64,000 bases of DNA from Emticicia sp040253585 (GTDB lineage Bacteria; Bacteroidota; Bacteroidia; Cytophagales; Spirosomataceae): NCBI RefSeq assembly GCF_040253585.1, contig NZ_JBELAU010000009.1, forward strand, positions 277,177 to 341,176, given 5' to 3'. Below, piece by piece: positions 50,689-60,803 of the stretch (position 1 is its first letter; each line of letters begins with the position of its first letter). Below the pieces are notes generated by a model. It was given only the letters and a program-made list of their open reading frames with translations. It searched no databases and was not told the origin of the DNA. Position numbers and translations under genes: made by a program.

Positions 50689-51573
50689 ATGAAAATAGCC
50701 ATTCACGGTCGAAAATTTAGTGTAGAATCTGTGCCTTATATTCAACAGGTTTTCGACGAATTGAAGCAGCATAAAGTTGAAATACAGGTTTCTGAATCAT
50801 TTAAGCGTGTCTTGTTACAATCAGGAATTCGTTTAGATTCAAAAGCAGTTTATACCACACCCGACGAAATCTTCGATGCTGATTTTGCATTTAGTCTCGG
50901 TGGCGATGGCACTTTCCTCGAAACCCTTGCCCACGTAGGCAAGCGAGAAATCCCGATTTTAGGCTTCAATTTTGGTCGTTTGGGTTTTTTGGCCGCTATT
51001 TCTCCTGAAAAAATACAACGAACTATCTATCAACTCATTAACGGCTACTATTCCGTTGATGAGCGAACCATGATTTCGGCTACTTCCGAAACTGAGCTTT
51101 TTGAAGAAGGCACGAATTTTGCACTCAACGAAATAGCCATTTCAAAAACCGATACATCATCAATGATTGTGGTACACGCCTATATTAATGGTGAGTTTCT
51201 GAATACTTATTGGGCAGATGGCTTGATGGTTGCCACGGCAACGGGCTCTACGGGATATTCGCTGAGTTGCGGAGGGCCTTTGGTAATGCCTCATTCGGCC
51301 AATTTTATCATTACGCCAATCTGTCCGCACAATTTATTTGTTCGCCCAATGATTGTTTCTGACGATAGTGTGATTTCGTTTAAAGTAGAAAGTAGAAGTA
51401 ATAATTTTTTGGTTTCGATGGATTCAAGGGCAAAGATTATAGGTTCTGATGAAGAAACAACGATTACTGTTAGAAAAGAAGATTTTAAGGCCAAAATGGT
51501 CAGGATGGAGGGCGATGATTTCCTGAGTACTTTACGAGGAAAACTAAAATGGGGTATTGATGCCCGAAACTAA
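50689..51573 (+). CDS. nadK: NAD kinase
   Basis: NadK phosphorylates NAD to NADP. The 294-residue protein has the GGDGT motif (71-75) in FAFSLGGDGTFLETL, GFNFGRLGFLAAISPEKIQ, the NE motif FALNEIAISK, and the C-terminal TATGSTGYSLSCGGPLVMP that binds the substrate. The ATG at 50689 starts MKIAIHGRKF; the frame upstream reads through a C/G-rich repeat and is not protein-like. It heads the nadK-DUF6089-uppS-bamA-ompH run typical of Bacteroidota. Confidence 0.96.
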   Translation: MKIAIHGRKFSVESVPYIQQVFDELKQHKVEIQVSESFKRVLLQSGIRLDSKAVYTTPDEIFDADFAFSLGGDGTFLETLAHVGKREIPILGFNFGRLGFLAAISPEKIQRTIYQLINGYYSVDERTMISATSETELFEEGTNFALNEIAISKTDTSSMIVVHAYINGEFLNTYWADGLMVATATGSTGYSLSCGGPLVMPHSANFIITPICPHNLFVRPMIVSDDSVISFKVESRSNNFLVSMDSRAKIIGSDEETTITVRKEDFKAKMVRMEGDDFLSTLRGKLKWGIDARN

Positions 51574-51626
51574 CAATAAACTTTTGGTGATTACGTTAAA
51601 TATTTCGACAAACCTTACTAATTCGT

Positions 51627-52685
51627 ATGAAATTGTTAAAACCTAACAAACTGACATTGGGTCTATTACTTAGTTTTTCGATAGTGCTTTTGGCAACTCA
51701 AGAAAACTTCGCTCAATCAGGGATTTTCAGTAAAAAAAATAAGCTTAATCAATATTCTACTGTAGGAATAGGTGGTGGTAGTTCACACTATTTCGGTGAT
51801 TTATCTCCTTACGGTTATTTCTATTATGGTCTTATCACAAATGTAAGATGGAACGCTACCGTTAATTATACAAGACAGTTATCCCCGCAATTAGCTGCTC
51901 GTGTTGGTTTTACATGGGCGAGAATTCTTGGTGATGATTATACTTTCTCTCAACGAAGTATTGAGAAGTTGTATCAACCGTTTTTAAGAAACTTACATTT
52001 TAGAAACGATATAAAAGAATTTACACTTACAGGCTTATTTAATCTTTTGCCACAATATAGTAAAGGCCCGCAAGGAAGAAGTAGAATTATGCCATATACA
52101 TTTATTGGTTTTGGGTTTTATGCACATAATCCACAGGCAAGAGATGTAGCTACTGTTAATCCAGCTACTGGAGAGGTCTCGTTGGGGGCTTGGACAAACC
52201 TGAAAGATAAGCAAACTTCTGGGCAAGGTATTAATGATACATATCCGAAGGCATATTCACTTATCCAACCTGTTTTTCCTATAGGTTTAGGTGTAAAAGT
52301 AAAGCTAAATGAAAAGTTTGATTTGGGTCTTGAAGGAGGGCTTAGAATTACACCATTTGATTATTTAGATGATGTTGGTAAAACTAACTATCCTGATCCC
52401 GCTGATTTAGCAGTAATTTCACCTTTGGGAGCCATTTTTGCTAACCGTGCAGGAGAGGACTACACTGCTCGAACTGGTGTAAGTAGAGTAGCTGACTTTG
52501 CAAATATCGCTACTAATATCTTAAATGTTGCGTCAGCAAATCCCACCCCAGCTCAAAATGGTACAGTACTTTTTGGTTTTCCAAATAGTGCAAGAGGAAC
52601 AGGTAGATGGGACACCTATTTTACTACTCAAATCACTTTGAGTTATGTTATTTCGAGCCAAATAAAATGCCCTCCTATTAAATAA
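51627..52685 (+). CDS. DUF6089 outer-membrane protein (first of two)
   Basis: The 352-residue protein has a signal peptide (ending ENFAQ). Early motifs YSTVGIGGGSSHYFGDLSPY, then ARVGFTWARILGDDYTFSQ and IMPYTFIGFGFYAHNPQARD, are typical of DUF6089, an outer-membrane barrel-like family of Bacteroidota. The last strand, FTTQITLSYVISSQIKCPPI, ends with a Cys-Pro-Pro tail also seen in variant form in the next gene. The neighbours (nadK, uppS, bamA) match the usual arrangement. Its function is not known. Confidence 0.88.
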   Translation: MKLLKPNKLTLGLLLSFSIVLLATQENFAQSGIFSKKNKLNQYSTVGIGGGSSHYFGDLSPYGYFYYGLITNVRWNATVNYTRQLSPQLAARVGFTWARILGDDYTFSQRSIEKLYQPFLRNLHFRNDIKEFTLTGLFNLLPQYSKGPQGRSRIMPYTFIGFGFYAHNPQARDVATVNPATGEVSLGAWTNLKDKQTSGQGINDTYPKAYSLIQPVFPIGLGVKVKLNEKFDLGLEGGLRITPFDYLDDVGKTNYPDPADLAVISPLGAIFANRAGEDYTARTGVSRVADFANIATNILNVASANPTPAQNGTVLFGFPNSARGTGRWDTYFTTQITLSYVISSQIKCPPIK

Positions 52686-52728
52686 CACACGACTACATTT
52701 CTTGTGTAAGCATTAAAATTAATTCTTA

Positions 52729-53514
52729 ATGATTATTGATAATTCGGTAGTACGAAGAAACTTCAGCTTTATATTTTTATTGGTTTTACCTGCCTGTGTT
52801 GTTGCTCAAAAATGGGAAGTAGGCACTGGTGTAGGCGTGAACCAATATAAAGGAGATGTGATGCCTACCTATAAACCTTTGGTCGTGCGTCCAGCGGCAA
52901 ATGCTTTTGTACGAATGAATTTTAGCCGTGCAGTATCATTCAAGGCTCAGGGGATGTTCGGCGGCGTTGTTGGCAAAGATAAATTCATGAAGTCAGACCC
53001 CTATCATCAATCAAGAGAATATAGTTTCAATGCAACATTGATGGAAGGTAGTGGACAAATAGAATATAATTTTCTAAATTTCAGAACCAACGCATCAAGA
53101 ATTGTTGATAACTGGACACCCTATGTTTTTGGTGGCTACGGAGCTACTTTGATAGATTCAAAAGCCCTTTTAAAAACTGACATAAACCCATCGGTTTTTA
53201 CACCTTATAATACCAATAAAACTGAGCAGGTAATGATTTTGGGAGTTGGTTTTAAGAAGCAGTGGCGAAACCAATGGAATTGGGGTATTGAGTTCGGTGC
53301 AAGGCACACAACTACCGATTTCTTAGATAATATCGGATACTCCGCGGGAAACTTCACTTTATTACTTCCGCAAGGCGTTGTGCCAAGTGACCCCAAGTTT
53401 CAATATCTTCTAAAGTACCAGATTCCAGGTACTAAAGTAAAAGATATGTACTACTACACAAATTTTTCAATAAGCTATGTATTTTATAAAGTACACTGCC
53501 CTACTCGTCGATAA
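52729..53514 (+). CDS. DUF6089 outer-membrane protein (second of two)
   Basis: The 261-residue product has a signal peptide (FIFLLVLPACVVAQ). It starts WEVGTGVGVNQYKGDVMPTY and continues FVRMNFSRAVSFKAQGMFGG, WTPYVFGGYGATLID and IEFGARHTTTDFLDNIGYS. The last strand NFSISYVFYKVHCPTRR has the same Cys-Pro feature as the preceding gene, so the two are likely tandem paralogues, the second shorter. It should be an outer-membrane barrel of unknown function. Confidence 0.84.
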   Translation: MIIDNSVVRRNFSFIFLLVLPACVVAQKWEVGTGVGVNQYKGDVMPTYKPLVVRPAANAFVRMNFSRAVSFKAQGMFGGVVGKDKFMKSDPYHQSREYSFNATLMEGSGQIEYNFLNFRTNASRIVDNWTPYVFGGYGATLIDSKALLKTDINPSVFTPYNTNKTEQVMILGVGFKKQWRNQWNWGIEFGARHTTTDFLDNIGYSAGNFTLLLPQGVVPSDPKFQYLLKYQIPGTKVKDMYYYTNFSISYVFYKVHCPTRR

Positions 53515-53623
53515 ACGTTTTTAGAACTAAGCTTTTTTATAAACAAATAATAAAATTTCACCCTTAAAACTTTATAATCAGCTACAATTCATTAAAAACT
53601 TATCAAACACCGTTCTTTTTTTC

Positions 53624-53631
53624 TACCTTTG
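53624..53631 (+). promoter_or_regulatory. Candidate -7 promoter box of uppS
   Basis: TACCTTTG is an exact match to TAnnTTTG, 47 bases before the uppS ATG. It probably starts the uppS-bamA transcript. Confidence 0.5.
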
Positions 53632-53678
53632 CAGTCCTTTTTGCATTATTAGTCAAATAGAGTGTTGATAATTTGTTA

Positions 53679-54434
53679 ATGTTAATTGATTTACCAGTGA
53701 AAGAAAACATTGATTTAGGCAATTTACCTTCTCATATAGCCGTTATAATGGATGGCAACGGACGTTGGGCTAAACAACAAGGTGCAATGAGAATATTCGG
53801 GCATCATCATGGAGTTAAGTCAGTGCGTGATACTGTTGAAGGCTGTGTAGAATTAGGTATAAAATACCTAACACTTTATACTTTTTCTACCGAGAACTGG
53901 AATCGTCCTAAATTGGAGGTTGATGGAATTATGCAGTTATTGGTTAAAACAATTGCTGAGGAAGTTCCTGACTTACACAAAAACAATGTTCGAGTAAAAA
54001 CAATTGGCAATCTTGAAACCCTTCCTGCATCGGCTCGGAAGAAAATGCTTGATGCAATTGAATTAACTAAACAAAATACTGGGTTAACGCTAATCTTGGC
54101 TTTGAGTTATAGTGGAAAATGGGAGATTGTTCAAGCAACGAGACAGATTGCTGAGAAAATAAAAACAGGAGAACTCGCTGTTGAGGATATTTCTGAAGAT
54201 GTTTTTTCACAATATCTGGCAACCGAAGATGCTCCTGACGTTGATTTAATGATTCGTACTGGCGGAGACCATCGCATCAGCAATTACCTTCTTTGGCAAT
54301 TGGCTTATGCCGAATTATACTTTATGGATGACCTATTTTGGCCTGAATTCCGCAAAAACCATTTGTTTGAAGCCATTGCGGCCTATCAACACCGTGAAAG
54401 ACGTTTCGGGAAAACCAGTGAACAATTAAAGTAA
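53679..54434 (+). CDS. uppS: Isoprenyl transferase (undecaprenyl diphosphate synthase)
   Basis: UppS makes the C55 carrier lipid used for peptidoglycan and O-antigen building. The 251-residue cis-prenyltransferase has HIAVIMDGNGRWAKQQG (catalytic Asp25), GHHHGVKSVRDTVEGC, LTLYTFSTENWNRPK, and the late DLMIRTGGDHRISNYLLWQL and YAELYFMDDLFWPEF. Length is normal. I chose the ATG at 53679; the TTG two codons earlier is possible but less likely. It lies 75 bases before bamA, and the two are probably co-transcribed. Confidence 0.96.
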   Translation: MLIDLPVKENIDLGNLPSHIAVIMDGNGRWAKQQGAMRIFGHHHGVKSVRDTVEGCVELGIKYLTLYTFSTENWNRPKLEVDGIMQLLVKTIAEEVPDLHKNNVRVKTIGNLETLPASARKKMLDAIELTKQNTGLTLILALSYSGKWEIVQATRQIAEKIKTGELAVEDISEDVFSQYLATEDAPDVDLMIRTGGDHRISNYLLWQLAYAELYFMDDLFWPEFRKNHLFEAIAAYQHRERRFGKTSEQLK

Positions 54435-54509
54435 CAAGATTTTCGCTTTTAAATTATATATACAATCGAAGCATTCCTCAAATAGATTTTTCTGACATCT
54501 TATTATATC

Positions 54510-57116
54510 ATGCGTATCCAAAAGTTACTTTCTTTTCTTGTTTTACTGCTTGTTACTACCAATGTCATGGCACAGTTTCCATTGGGTCTTGGTCGTAAAT
54601 ACGACCAACCAAAAGATGCTGCCGTTAGCTATGAACGACCAAAAGAATACACGATTTCTAAAATCACGGTCAGTGGCGTAAAATTCTTAGACCCGAACAC
54701 CCTCATTTCCGTTTCTGGCCTTAATATCAACGATAAGATTAGCATTCCAGGCGAGCGTATCAGTACAGCCATTCGTCGTTTGATGGAGCAAGGCATCATT
54801 GAAGATGTAGCAATCAATATCACAAAAATCGAACTCGACAAAGTTGAGCTGGATATTCACCTTCGTGAGCGTCCACGTCTCAATAAATTTGTTTTTAAAG
54901 GAATCCGCAAAGGTGAAATTGATGCAGTTAGCGAAAAAGTAAAAGCCAATAAAGGAAAAGTTATCACCGATGCCTTAATTAAGAATATTCAATTAACTAT
55001 TAAGCGTGTATATATCGAAAAAGGCTTTTTGAATACAAACGTTCAGATAAAGCAAATTTCGGATACAATCAGAGCCAATAATGCCGCCTTGATTGTAACT
55101 ATTGATAAAAAGAGTAAAGTAAAAATTGATGATATACAGTTGGTTGGCGTAACCGAAATGCCTGACTATAAGGTGTTATCAAAACTAAAAGGCACAAAAA
55201 TTAAAGCTCCACTACGTATTTTTACACCATCGAAATTTATTCCAAAAAAGTTTGAAGAAGATAAAGAGAAAATCGTAGAATATTATAATAAGAAAGGGTA
55301 TCGTGATGCTCAGGTGACTTCTGACTCTATAATTTCGACTGATGGAAATAATATTAGATTAATACTGACTATTAATGAAGGAACTCGTTTTTATTATCGA
55401 AATATAACTTGGACTGGCAATTACCTACGCAAAACCAAAGATTTAGAAACAATTCTCGCTATCAAAAAAGGAGATGTTTATAATCCAGAAGAACTCAATA
55501 AAAAAATAAACGGAATTCCCCAAGGCGATGTTAGTTCGGCCTACATGGATGATGGTTATTTGTTTTTCCAATGTGAGCCAGTTGAAGTAGCCGTTGAGGG
55601 CGACTCAATCGACATAGAAATGCGTATCCGAGAAGGTAAACAAGCAACAATTAATCGTATTATCTTAAACGGAAACACTAAAACCAGTGACCACGTAGTA
55701 ATGCGTGAGCTTTTAACTCGTCCGGGTCAAAAGTTCAGTAAAACTGACCTTATCGAAACTCAACAGACACTTTCAAGACTCGGTTATTTTGACCCACAAA
55801 AAATTGACCCAAAACCAATCCCACAAGCAGATGGAACGGTTGATATTGAATATAACGTAGAAGAAAAACCAAGCGATAACATTGAGCTTTCGGGTGGATG
55901 GGGTGGACTTCAAGGCTTTGTTGGTACTTTTGGGGTTGTTTTCAATAACTTCTCTGCTCGCAATATCAATAATTTCAAAAAGTGGAAACCTCTTCCTGCG
56001 GGTGACGGCCAACGTTTAGCCCTTAGACTTCAAGCCAGCGGACGTTTCTACCAAACCTATTCACTTTCATTTACTGAGCCTTGGTTGGGGGGGAAAAAAC
56101 CAAACTCTTTTGGGATAAGTATTTTCCATACTTCATCTGACAACCGAGGCTACCAAAGAGCATTAGAGCGTCAGTACGGAGCCGCTTATGCTGCTGCTTT
56201 CACAGGTGGTGGTTCGGGAATTTACTCTGGCTACTTCAAAAACACGGGTGGCTCGATTACTTACGGAAAACGCTTAAACTGGCCTGATAGAAATTTCAGT
56301 TTCAATGCTTCGCTTTCTTACCAAAGATACAACGTTGACAATAGTTACTTCATCCCAGGTTTTCAAAAAGGAGTTGCCAACGACCTTTCAATGGCGTTTG
56401 TTCTATCAAGATATAGTTTAGATAACCCACAATTTACTCGCTCGGGTTCGCAATTTACATTAAATGCAACCTTTAACCCTCCTTATTCATTATTCAGAAA
56501 TACGCCAGTAACCGATAAATTCAAATGGATTGAAGGACACAAATGGATGTTTGATGGTGATTGGTACGTTCCAGTAGTCGGAAAACTCGTTTTCCACGCC
56601 AAAGCAAACATGGGTTTCTTGGGTAAATATAGCCAAAGTGCAGATTTTAGTCCATTCGGAAGATTTATCTTAGGTGGTGCTGGTATGGGTATGCAAAATG
56701 CCATGAACGTAGGTGCTGATCTGATAGGCTTGAGAGGCTACGATGAGGGTGTTGTACATGAACTTTCTTATGAAGAAGCCGAAAAACTTCGTACGAGTGA
56801 TGGTAGTGTAACCCTTAGCCGTATGGGTGGTATTGTATATAGTAAGTACGCAACCGAATTACGTTATCCAGTTTCGTTAAATCCACAGGCAACTATTTTT
56901 GTTTTGGGTTTTGCTGAAGCAGGAAATAGCTGGGGAAGCTACAAAGACTTTAATCCATTCAAGCTTCGTCGTACGGCAGGTATTGGTGCCAGAATCTTCA
57001 TGCCTGCATTCGGTATGATTGGTCTTGATTTCGGAAAAGGCTTCGACCCAATTCCAGGAATCTCGAATCGTGGTTTGAAGTCATTTACATTTAGTATTGG
57101 TCAGCAGATTCGTTAA
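54510..57116 (+). CDS. bamA: BamA outer-membrane protein assembly factor
   Basis: BamA inserts beta-barrel proteins into the outer membrane. The 868-residue protein has a signal peptide (ending NVMAQ), then POTRA domains from about 50 to 470 (for example YTISKITVSGVKFLDPNTL, RINRIILNG-like TINRIILNGNTKTSDHVVM), and the 16-strand barrel from about 480. The barrel has the loop-6 motif LRGYDEG, equivalent to VRGF. The end FSIGQQIR lacks the common final Phe/Trp. It is followed by two OmpH/Skp genes, which bring barrel proteins to it. Confidence 0.96.
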   Translation: MRIQKLLSFLVLLLVTTNVMAQFPLGLGRKYDQPKDAAVSYERPKEYTISKITVSGVKFLDPNTLISVSGLNINDKISIPGERISTAIRRLMEQGIIEDVAINITKIELDKVELDIHLRERPRLNKFVFKGIRKGEIDAVSEKVKANKGKVITDALIKNIQLTIKRVYIEKGFLNTNVQIKQISDTIRANNAALIVTIDKKSKVKIDDIQLVGVTEMPDYKVLSKLKGTKIKAPLRIFTPSKFIPKKFEEDKEKIVEYYNKKGYRDAQVTSDSIISTDGNNIRLILTINEGTRFYYRNITWTGNYLRKTKDLETILAIKKGDVYNPEELNKKINGIPQGDVSSAYMDDGYLFFQCEPVEVAVEGDSIDIEMRIREGKQATINRIILNGNTKTSDHVVMRELLTRPGQKFSKTDLIETQQTLSRLGYFDPQKIDPKPIPQADGTVDIEYNVEEKPSDNIELSGGWGGLQGFVGTFGVVFNNFSARNINNFKKWKPLPAGDGQRLALRLQASGRFYQTYSLSFTEPWLGGKKPNSFGISIFHTSSDNRGYQRALERQYGAAYAAAFTGGGSGIYSGYFKNTGGSITYGKRLNWPDRNFSFNASLSYQRYNVDNSYFIPGFQKGVANDLSMAFVLSRYSLDNPQFTRSGSQFTLNATFNPPYSLFRNTPVTDKFKWIEGHKWMFDGDWYVPVVGKLVFHAKANMGFLGKYSQSADFSPFGRFILGGAGMGMQNAMNVGADLIGLRGYDEGVVHELSYEEAEKLRTSDGSVTLSRMGGIVYSKYATELRYPVSLNPQATIFVLGFAEAGNSWGSYKDFNPFKLRRTAGIGARIFMPAFGMIGLDFGKGFDPIPGISNRGLKSFTFSIGQQIR

Positions 57117-57154
57117 GCCCATCAACAAATGTTAAATATCTGTTAATGGTGTAA

Positions 57155-57162
57155 TAATTTTG
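57155..57162 (+). promoter_or_regulatory. Candidate -7 promoter box of the ompH pair
   Basis: TAATTTTG matches TAnnTTTG, 124 bases before the ATG at 57286. No clear TTG lies at the -33 distance. Confidence 0.35.
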
Positions 57163-57285
57163 TATATATCATACGTTAGTTAGGTCACAATCAAAAATAA
57201 CTAAAGACGCTTCGCCGCTGCGATTGTCTAATTAGCCATTAAATAAAAAACATTCAATAATTCACGCATTGAAAAATTTTTTTGA

Positions 57286-57843
57286 ATGAAAAAGACAATA
57301 TTTTTACTATTTTTGGCACTTGTTTCAGTACAAAGCTTTGCTCAAAAGTTTGGATACATTGATTCCGAGTTTATTACGAGCAAAATGCCTGAGTATAAAA
57401 AAGCCCAAGAGGAGATGGAAAAGTATTCTGAAAAATGGGTGCTTGATATTCAAGCCAAGTATTCAGAGTTAGAAAAAATGCGTCAACAGTTTCAGCAGGA
57501 AGAAATCTTGCTAACGGCTGAAATGAAACGAGAGCGTCAGAAAAACATCGACGATAAGGAAGCTGAAGTAAAAGAACTCAACAATAAAGTTTTTGGATTA
57601 AATGGACTGTTGTTTCTGAAAAAGAAAGAAATAATGAAGTCAATCCTTGATGATATTTACAAAGCTTGTGAGAAAGTAGCTCGACAAAAACAATTAATGT
57701 TTATTTTTGATAAGGCATCTGACATGAGCATGATTTACACCGACCCTCGCCACGATTACACAGATTATGTAATGGAAGCTTTAGGGATTTCGTTAAAAGA
57801 AGATAAAAATCAAAATAACCAAGTAACCAAACCAAAAAAATAA
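57286..57843 (+). CDS. OmpH/Skp-family periplasmic chaperone (first of two)
   Basis: The 185-residue protein has a signal peptide (ending VQSFAQ). It is an OmpH/Skp coiled-coil chaperone: FGYIDSEFITSKMPEYKKAQ at the start, a long charged helix hairpin (EKMRQQFQQEEILLTAEMKR), and MFIFDKASDMSMIYTDPRHD, ending in a Lys/Asn-rich tail. Skp holds unfolded outer-membrane proteins in the periplasm on their way to BamA. The next gene is a second member, 9 bases away. Confidence 0.93.
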   Translation: MKKTIFLLFLALVSVQSFAQKFGYIDSEFITSKMPEYKKAQEEMEKYSEKWVLDIQAKYSELEKMRQQFQQEEILLTAEMKRERQKNIDDKEAEVKELNNKVFGLNGLLFLKKKEIMKSILDDIYKACEKVARQKQLMFIFDKASDMSMIYTDPRHDYTDYVMEALGISLKEDKNQNNQVTKPKK

Positions 57844-57852
57844 GTACAAAAG

Positions 57853-58428
57853 ATGAAGACAAAATTTTTCGCCGCAATTATCACGGCTCTAATGTTTGTT
57901 GGTATGGCAAATGCCCAAACTACAAAAATTGGATATACCAACGTTGACTATATCCTAAACAACATACCTGATGCAAAAGACATTGAAAATAAATTGAAAA
58001 CTGAAAAAGCTCAATACGACAAGCTTTTACAGGATAAAATTGCTGCGTTTCAAGCAAAATATGAAGATTACCAAAAAAATGGTGCAACGATGTCAGCCGT
58101 AATCAAAGCTGATCGTGAAAAAGAATTGCAATCAGGGCAAACAGCTATCCAAGAGTTTCAACAAAACTCAGAGAATGCTTTACAACAAAAACAACAACAG
58201 TTATTAGCTCCAGTTTTGGAAAAAATCGACAAAACTGTTAAAGATGTAGCTAAAGAAAATGGATATACCTACGTTTTCAATACTGATGCTGGTCCAGGAA
58301 CAACACCAATTCTTTTGGTAGCTCCAGACGCTGACAATATTTCTGATTTAGTATTCAAGAAATTAGGCGTTACACCTCCTGCTAAAACAGCAGCAGCAGC
58401 GACTCCAGCAGCAGCTCCTAAAAAGTAA
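57853..58428 (+). CDS. OmpH/Skp-family periplasmic chaperone (second of two)
   Basis: The 191-residue protein has a signal peptide (ending MANAQ). Its start KIGYTNVDYILNNIPDAKDI parallels that of the preceding gene, followed by a long coiled coil (AIQEFQQNSENALQQKQQQL) and YTYVFNTDAGPGTTPILLVA. The tail is rich in Ala, Pro and Lys (TAAAATPAAAPKK). It is co-transcribed with the first ompH and ends at a strong terminator. The pair is common in Bacteroidota. Confidence 0.93.
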   Translation: MKTKFFAAIITALMFVGMANAQTTKIGYTNVDYILNNIPDAKDIENKLKTEKAQYDKLLQDKIAAFQAKYEDYQKNGATMSAVIKADREKELQSGQTAIQEFQQNSENALQQKQQQLLAPVLEKIDKTVKDVAKENGYTYVFNTDAGPGTTPILLVAPDADNISDLVFKKLGVTPPAKTAAAATPAAAPKK

Positions 58429-58445
58429 TCGTAGCGAAAGACATA

Positions 58446-58485
58446 ATAAAAGCCGCAAAGATGAATTCATCTTTGCGGCTTTTAT
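58446..58485. terminator. Terminator of the ompH pair
   Basis: aaaagccgcaaagatgaa and ttcatctttgcggctttt form a perfect palindrome flanked by A/T-rich sequence, starting 18 bases after the stop. Confidence 0.9.
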
Positions 58486-58507
58486 CGTTTAATTTAGTTT
58501 GTCGTTT

Positions 58508-58540
58508 TTGATAAAACTTATTAAAGAATGGTTACTTTTG
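58508..58540 (+). promoter_or_regulatory. Candidate promoter of the WG-repeat gene
   Basis: TTG (58508-58510) and TACTTTTG (58533-58540) are separated by 22 bases. This gives a 5' leader of about 185 bases, long for this window. Confidence 0.5.
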
Positions 58541-58731
58541 TGCGAGAAATCTAAACTATTTATAAAACCGTATCTTCTTCAAACGGTTATAACGCTAAAG
58601 AGTGAGCCAATTAGACAAAATATTTTTTAATATTTTGTGTTTTTTTATGTTAATTGCTTATTATTTGCGAATAATTACAAGAAGAAAAAAACATAAGTAT
58701 TGCCTAAAATATTTTGTAAAAACCAACCACA

Positions 58732-60786
58732 ATGAAGAAAATCTACTCTATTCTATTTTTGCTTATTGGCTTTGGTTATAGCTCATTTGCACAAGGTCAA
58801 GTGGTACAGGCCGTATCAGTATCTCCCAAAGATTCAACCGGAGGCTTTGCTAATACACAGCAACAGTATGTTTCTGGTGCAGTAGCTCGAAAATCTGTTG
58901 TGAGTTATGCCAAAAACACTATGTCGCAGTTTGAGGATAACAAGAAAAAAACATTACCCAAAGAATTGGATAGCTTGCTTGTAAAGCAAGATTTTCTTAC
59001 GCATGAGCAATTTCCAAACTACCTCTCGCAAATCGAAACTGCTTATAAAAGAGAGTTAGAAATTGTCAATAAAATTACGATTGATAATGTTTCTAAACTG
59101 GAACAAGCCAGCCAACTGAATAAAACATATTCGGTTAGCCAAAGTGGACAGTGTTTTGCCGAAAAAGATAAGGGTTCTTTCATAGTAACACAAGATGATG
59201 AAGGAAGAGCAATCACAGGTTTTGCTTTAGAATCATTGAAAGGCAATCCTCGTTATGGTTTGATTGATAATTACCATCAAGGATACGCACGTATCAAAAA
59301 AGATATGGTGTTTGGTTTCTTAAACCTTTGTGGTGAAGAAGTAATTCCTGCACAATATGATTATGCAGAGCCATTCAATGATGGAAAAGCTTTAGTTAAA
59401 AAATTCTTTTGGCACTTCATAACGGCTGAAGGTATTGAGAGCGAAGTTTTAACCGACATCGTTGATGCAAAAGCTATTCGTTATGGTATTAGTTTGGCGA
59501 AATTCAAAAGTAATAAGTTCGCTTTAATTGATAATAGCTACGATGTAATTAAGAAACCAATCTCAGCAGGATTCGACGAAATTGAAGTATTTGTTGGTAA
59601 TATCTTTAAGGTAAGAAATGGTAAACAATATGGTTTAATAAAAATTGATGGTTCGGTGATTACTGATGTAGTTTTTGATAAAATTAGTCTCTCGGAAGCG
59701 AATCGTTGGATTTTGGTTGAACAAAACAAAAAAGTTGGTTTGATTGACTCCGAAGGAAATACCCGTATAAAGCCATCTTATGATTATATCAGAACAGTAG
59801 TTATCGACCCAGCAGTATCACCAACAGCGGCTTCTGTTGTTGCAAAAGATGCCGCTGGTTTACGCATTATTGAACTTAATGAGAGAAAACTAAGTGAGAC
59901 TTACTCTTCAATTGGTGATTTCAACAGATTTGGCTTGGCTGCTGCTTGCAAAACAAGTGGAGAAAAAGCTACCATAAAATGCGGATACATTAGCTTTGAT
60001 GGCAGTGAAGTAATTCCTCCTGTATTTGATGAAGTTCAACCATTTAACCTTACTGGTTTAGCAGTAGTATCAGAAAAGGCTACCAATTGTAGTAAACCAG
60101 TTGGAAACTGTGTTGTTGATATGGTTTATGACCGTTTCGGACGTATTGTAATCGACCGTGTAAATCCATCGGCTCCAGAAGGTATTCGTTATATGGTTAC
60201 CGATACAATCTTAGCAAGTACTCTAATTGTAATCCGTACAGAAACACCTATTGAAAAAGGTGGAGTTGACGAAGGTTATAATTTGGTTGATAAAAATACC
60301 TTAAAAAGGTTTACAACTGAAGCCTACAAAAACATTCGTAAGTTCGATAAAACTAATTTGGCAATGTTGAAAGGTGATAAATGGGGTTTGCTTGATTTTA
60401 CAGGAAAAGAAGTTTTAGCTCCATCTTACAATGAATTATTATTCTCATCAGAAGGTCTTATTGGTGTGAAGTATGATAATAATAAATATGGTTTCATTGA
60501 CAAAAAAGGTAAGGTTCAGATAACATTTGAATACACCGAAATCAATCCATTTAAGAATGGTATGGCGGTAGTTTCGAAGGGAAATAACAAGTATGGAATT
60601 ATCAATAAATTTAATGCTAAGATTGCTCCTTGTTTATTTAAGTCAGTTAAATACAACGAAGAAACATCTCAATACGAAATTACGGATACATCAAATAATC
60701 AATATAATTTGAATAATGCTGGTGATTGTATTTCAGCGAATTCAGCTAAATTCTATGAATTAGTAAGAAAAGCCAATCAGAAATAA
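58732..60786 (+). CDS. Exported WG-repeat protein
   Basis: The 684-residue protein has a signal peptide (ending YSSFAQ). The N-terminal 130 residues are helical and charged. From about residue 160 there are repeated WG units, such as YGLIDNYHQGYARIKKDMVF, GEEVIPAQYDYAEPFNDGKA, VGLIDSEGNTRIKPSYDYI, WGLLDFTGKEVLAPSYNEL and YGFIDKKGKVQITFEYTEI. WG repeats form beta-rich structures of unknown role. The gene is monocistronic, with its own promoter and a terminator. Confidence 0.9.
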   Translation: MKKIYSILFLLIGFGYSSFAQGQVVQAVSVSPKDSTGGFANTQQQYVSGAVARKSVVSYAKNTMSQFEDNKKKTLPKELDSLLVKQDFLTHEQFPNYLSQIETAYKRELEIVNKITIDNVSKLEQASQLNKTYSVSQSGQCFAEKDKGSFIVTQDDEGRAITGFALESLKGNPRYGLIDNYHQGYARIKKDMVFGFLNLCGEEVIPAQYDYAEPFNDGKALVKKFFWHFITAEGIESEVLTDIVDAKAIRYGISLAKFKSNKFALIDNSYDVIKKPISAGFDEIEVFVGNIFKVRNGKQYGLIKIDGSVITDVVFDKISLSEANRWILVEQNKKVGLIDSEGNTRIKPSYDYIRTVVIDPAVSPTAASVVAKDAAGLRIIELNERKLSETYSSIGDFNRFGLAAACKTSGEKATIKCGYISFDGSEVIPPVFDEVQPFNLTGLAVVSEKATNCSKPVGNCVVDMVYDRFGRIVIDRVNPSAPEGIRYMVTDTILASTLIVIRTETPIEKGGVDEGYNLVDKNTLKRFTTEAYKNIRKFDKTNLAMLKGDKWGLLDFTGKEVLAPSYNELLFSSEGLIGVKYDNNKYGFIDKKGKVQITFEYTEINPFKNGMAVVSKGNNKYGIINKFNAKIAPCLFKSVKYNEETSQYEITDTSNNQYNLNNAGDCISANSAKFYELVRKANQK

Positions 60787-60803
60787 AAACCAAATATTTA
60801 ATA

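Larger units (their letters stand above)
58429..58731. other. 303-base gap between the ompH pair and the WG-repeat gene
   Basis: It holds a terminator (58446-58485), a good promoter pair (58508-58540), and a long AT-rich leader of about 185 bases before the ATG. No ORF or RNA gene was recognised in the leader. Confidence 0.6.
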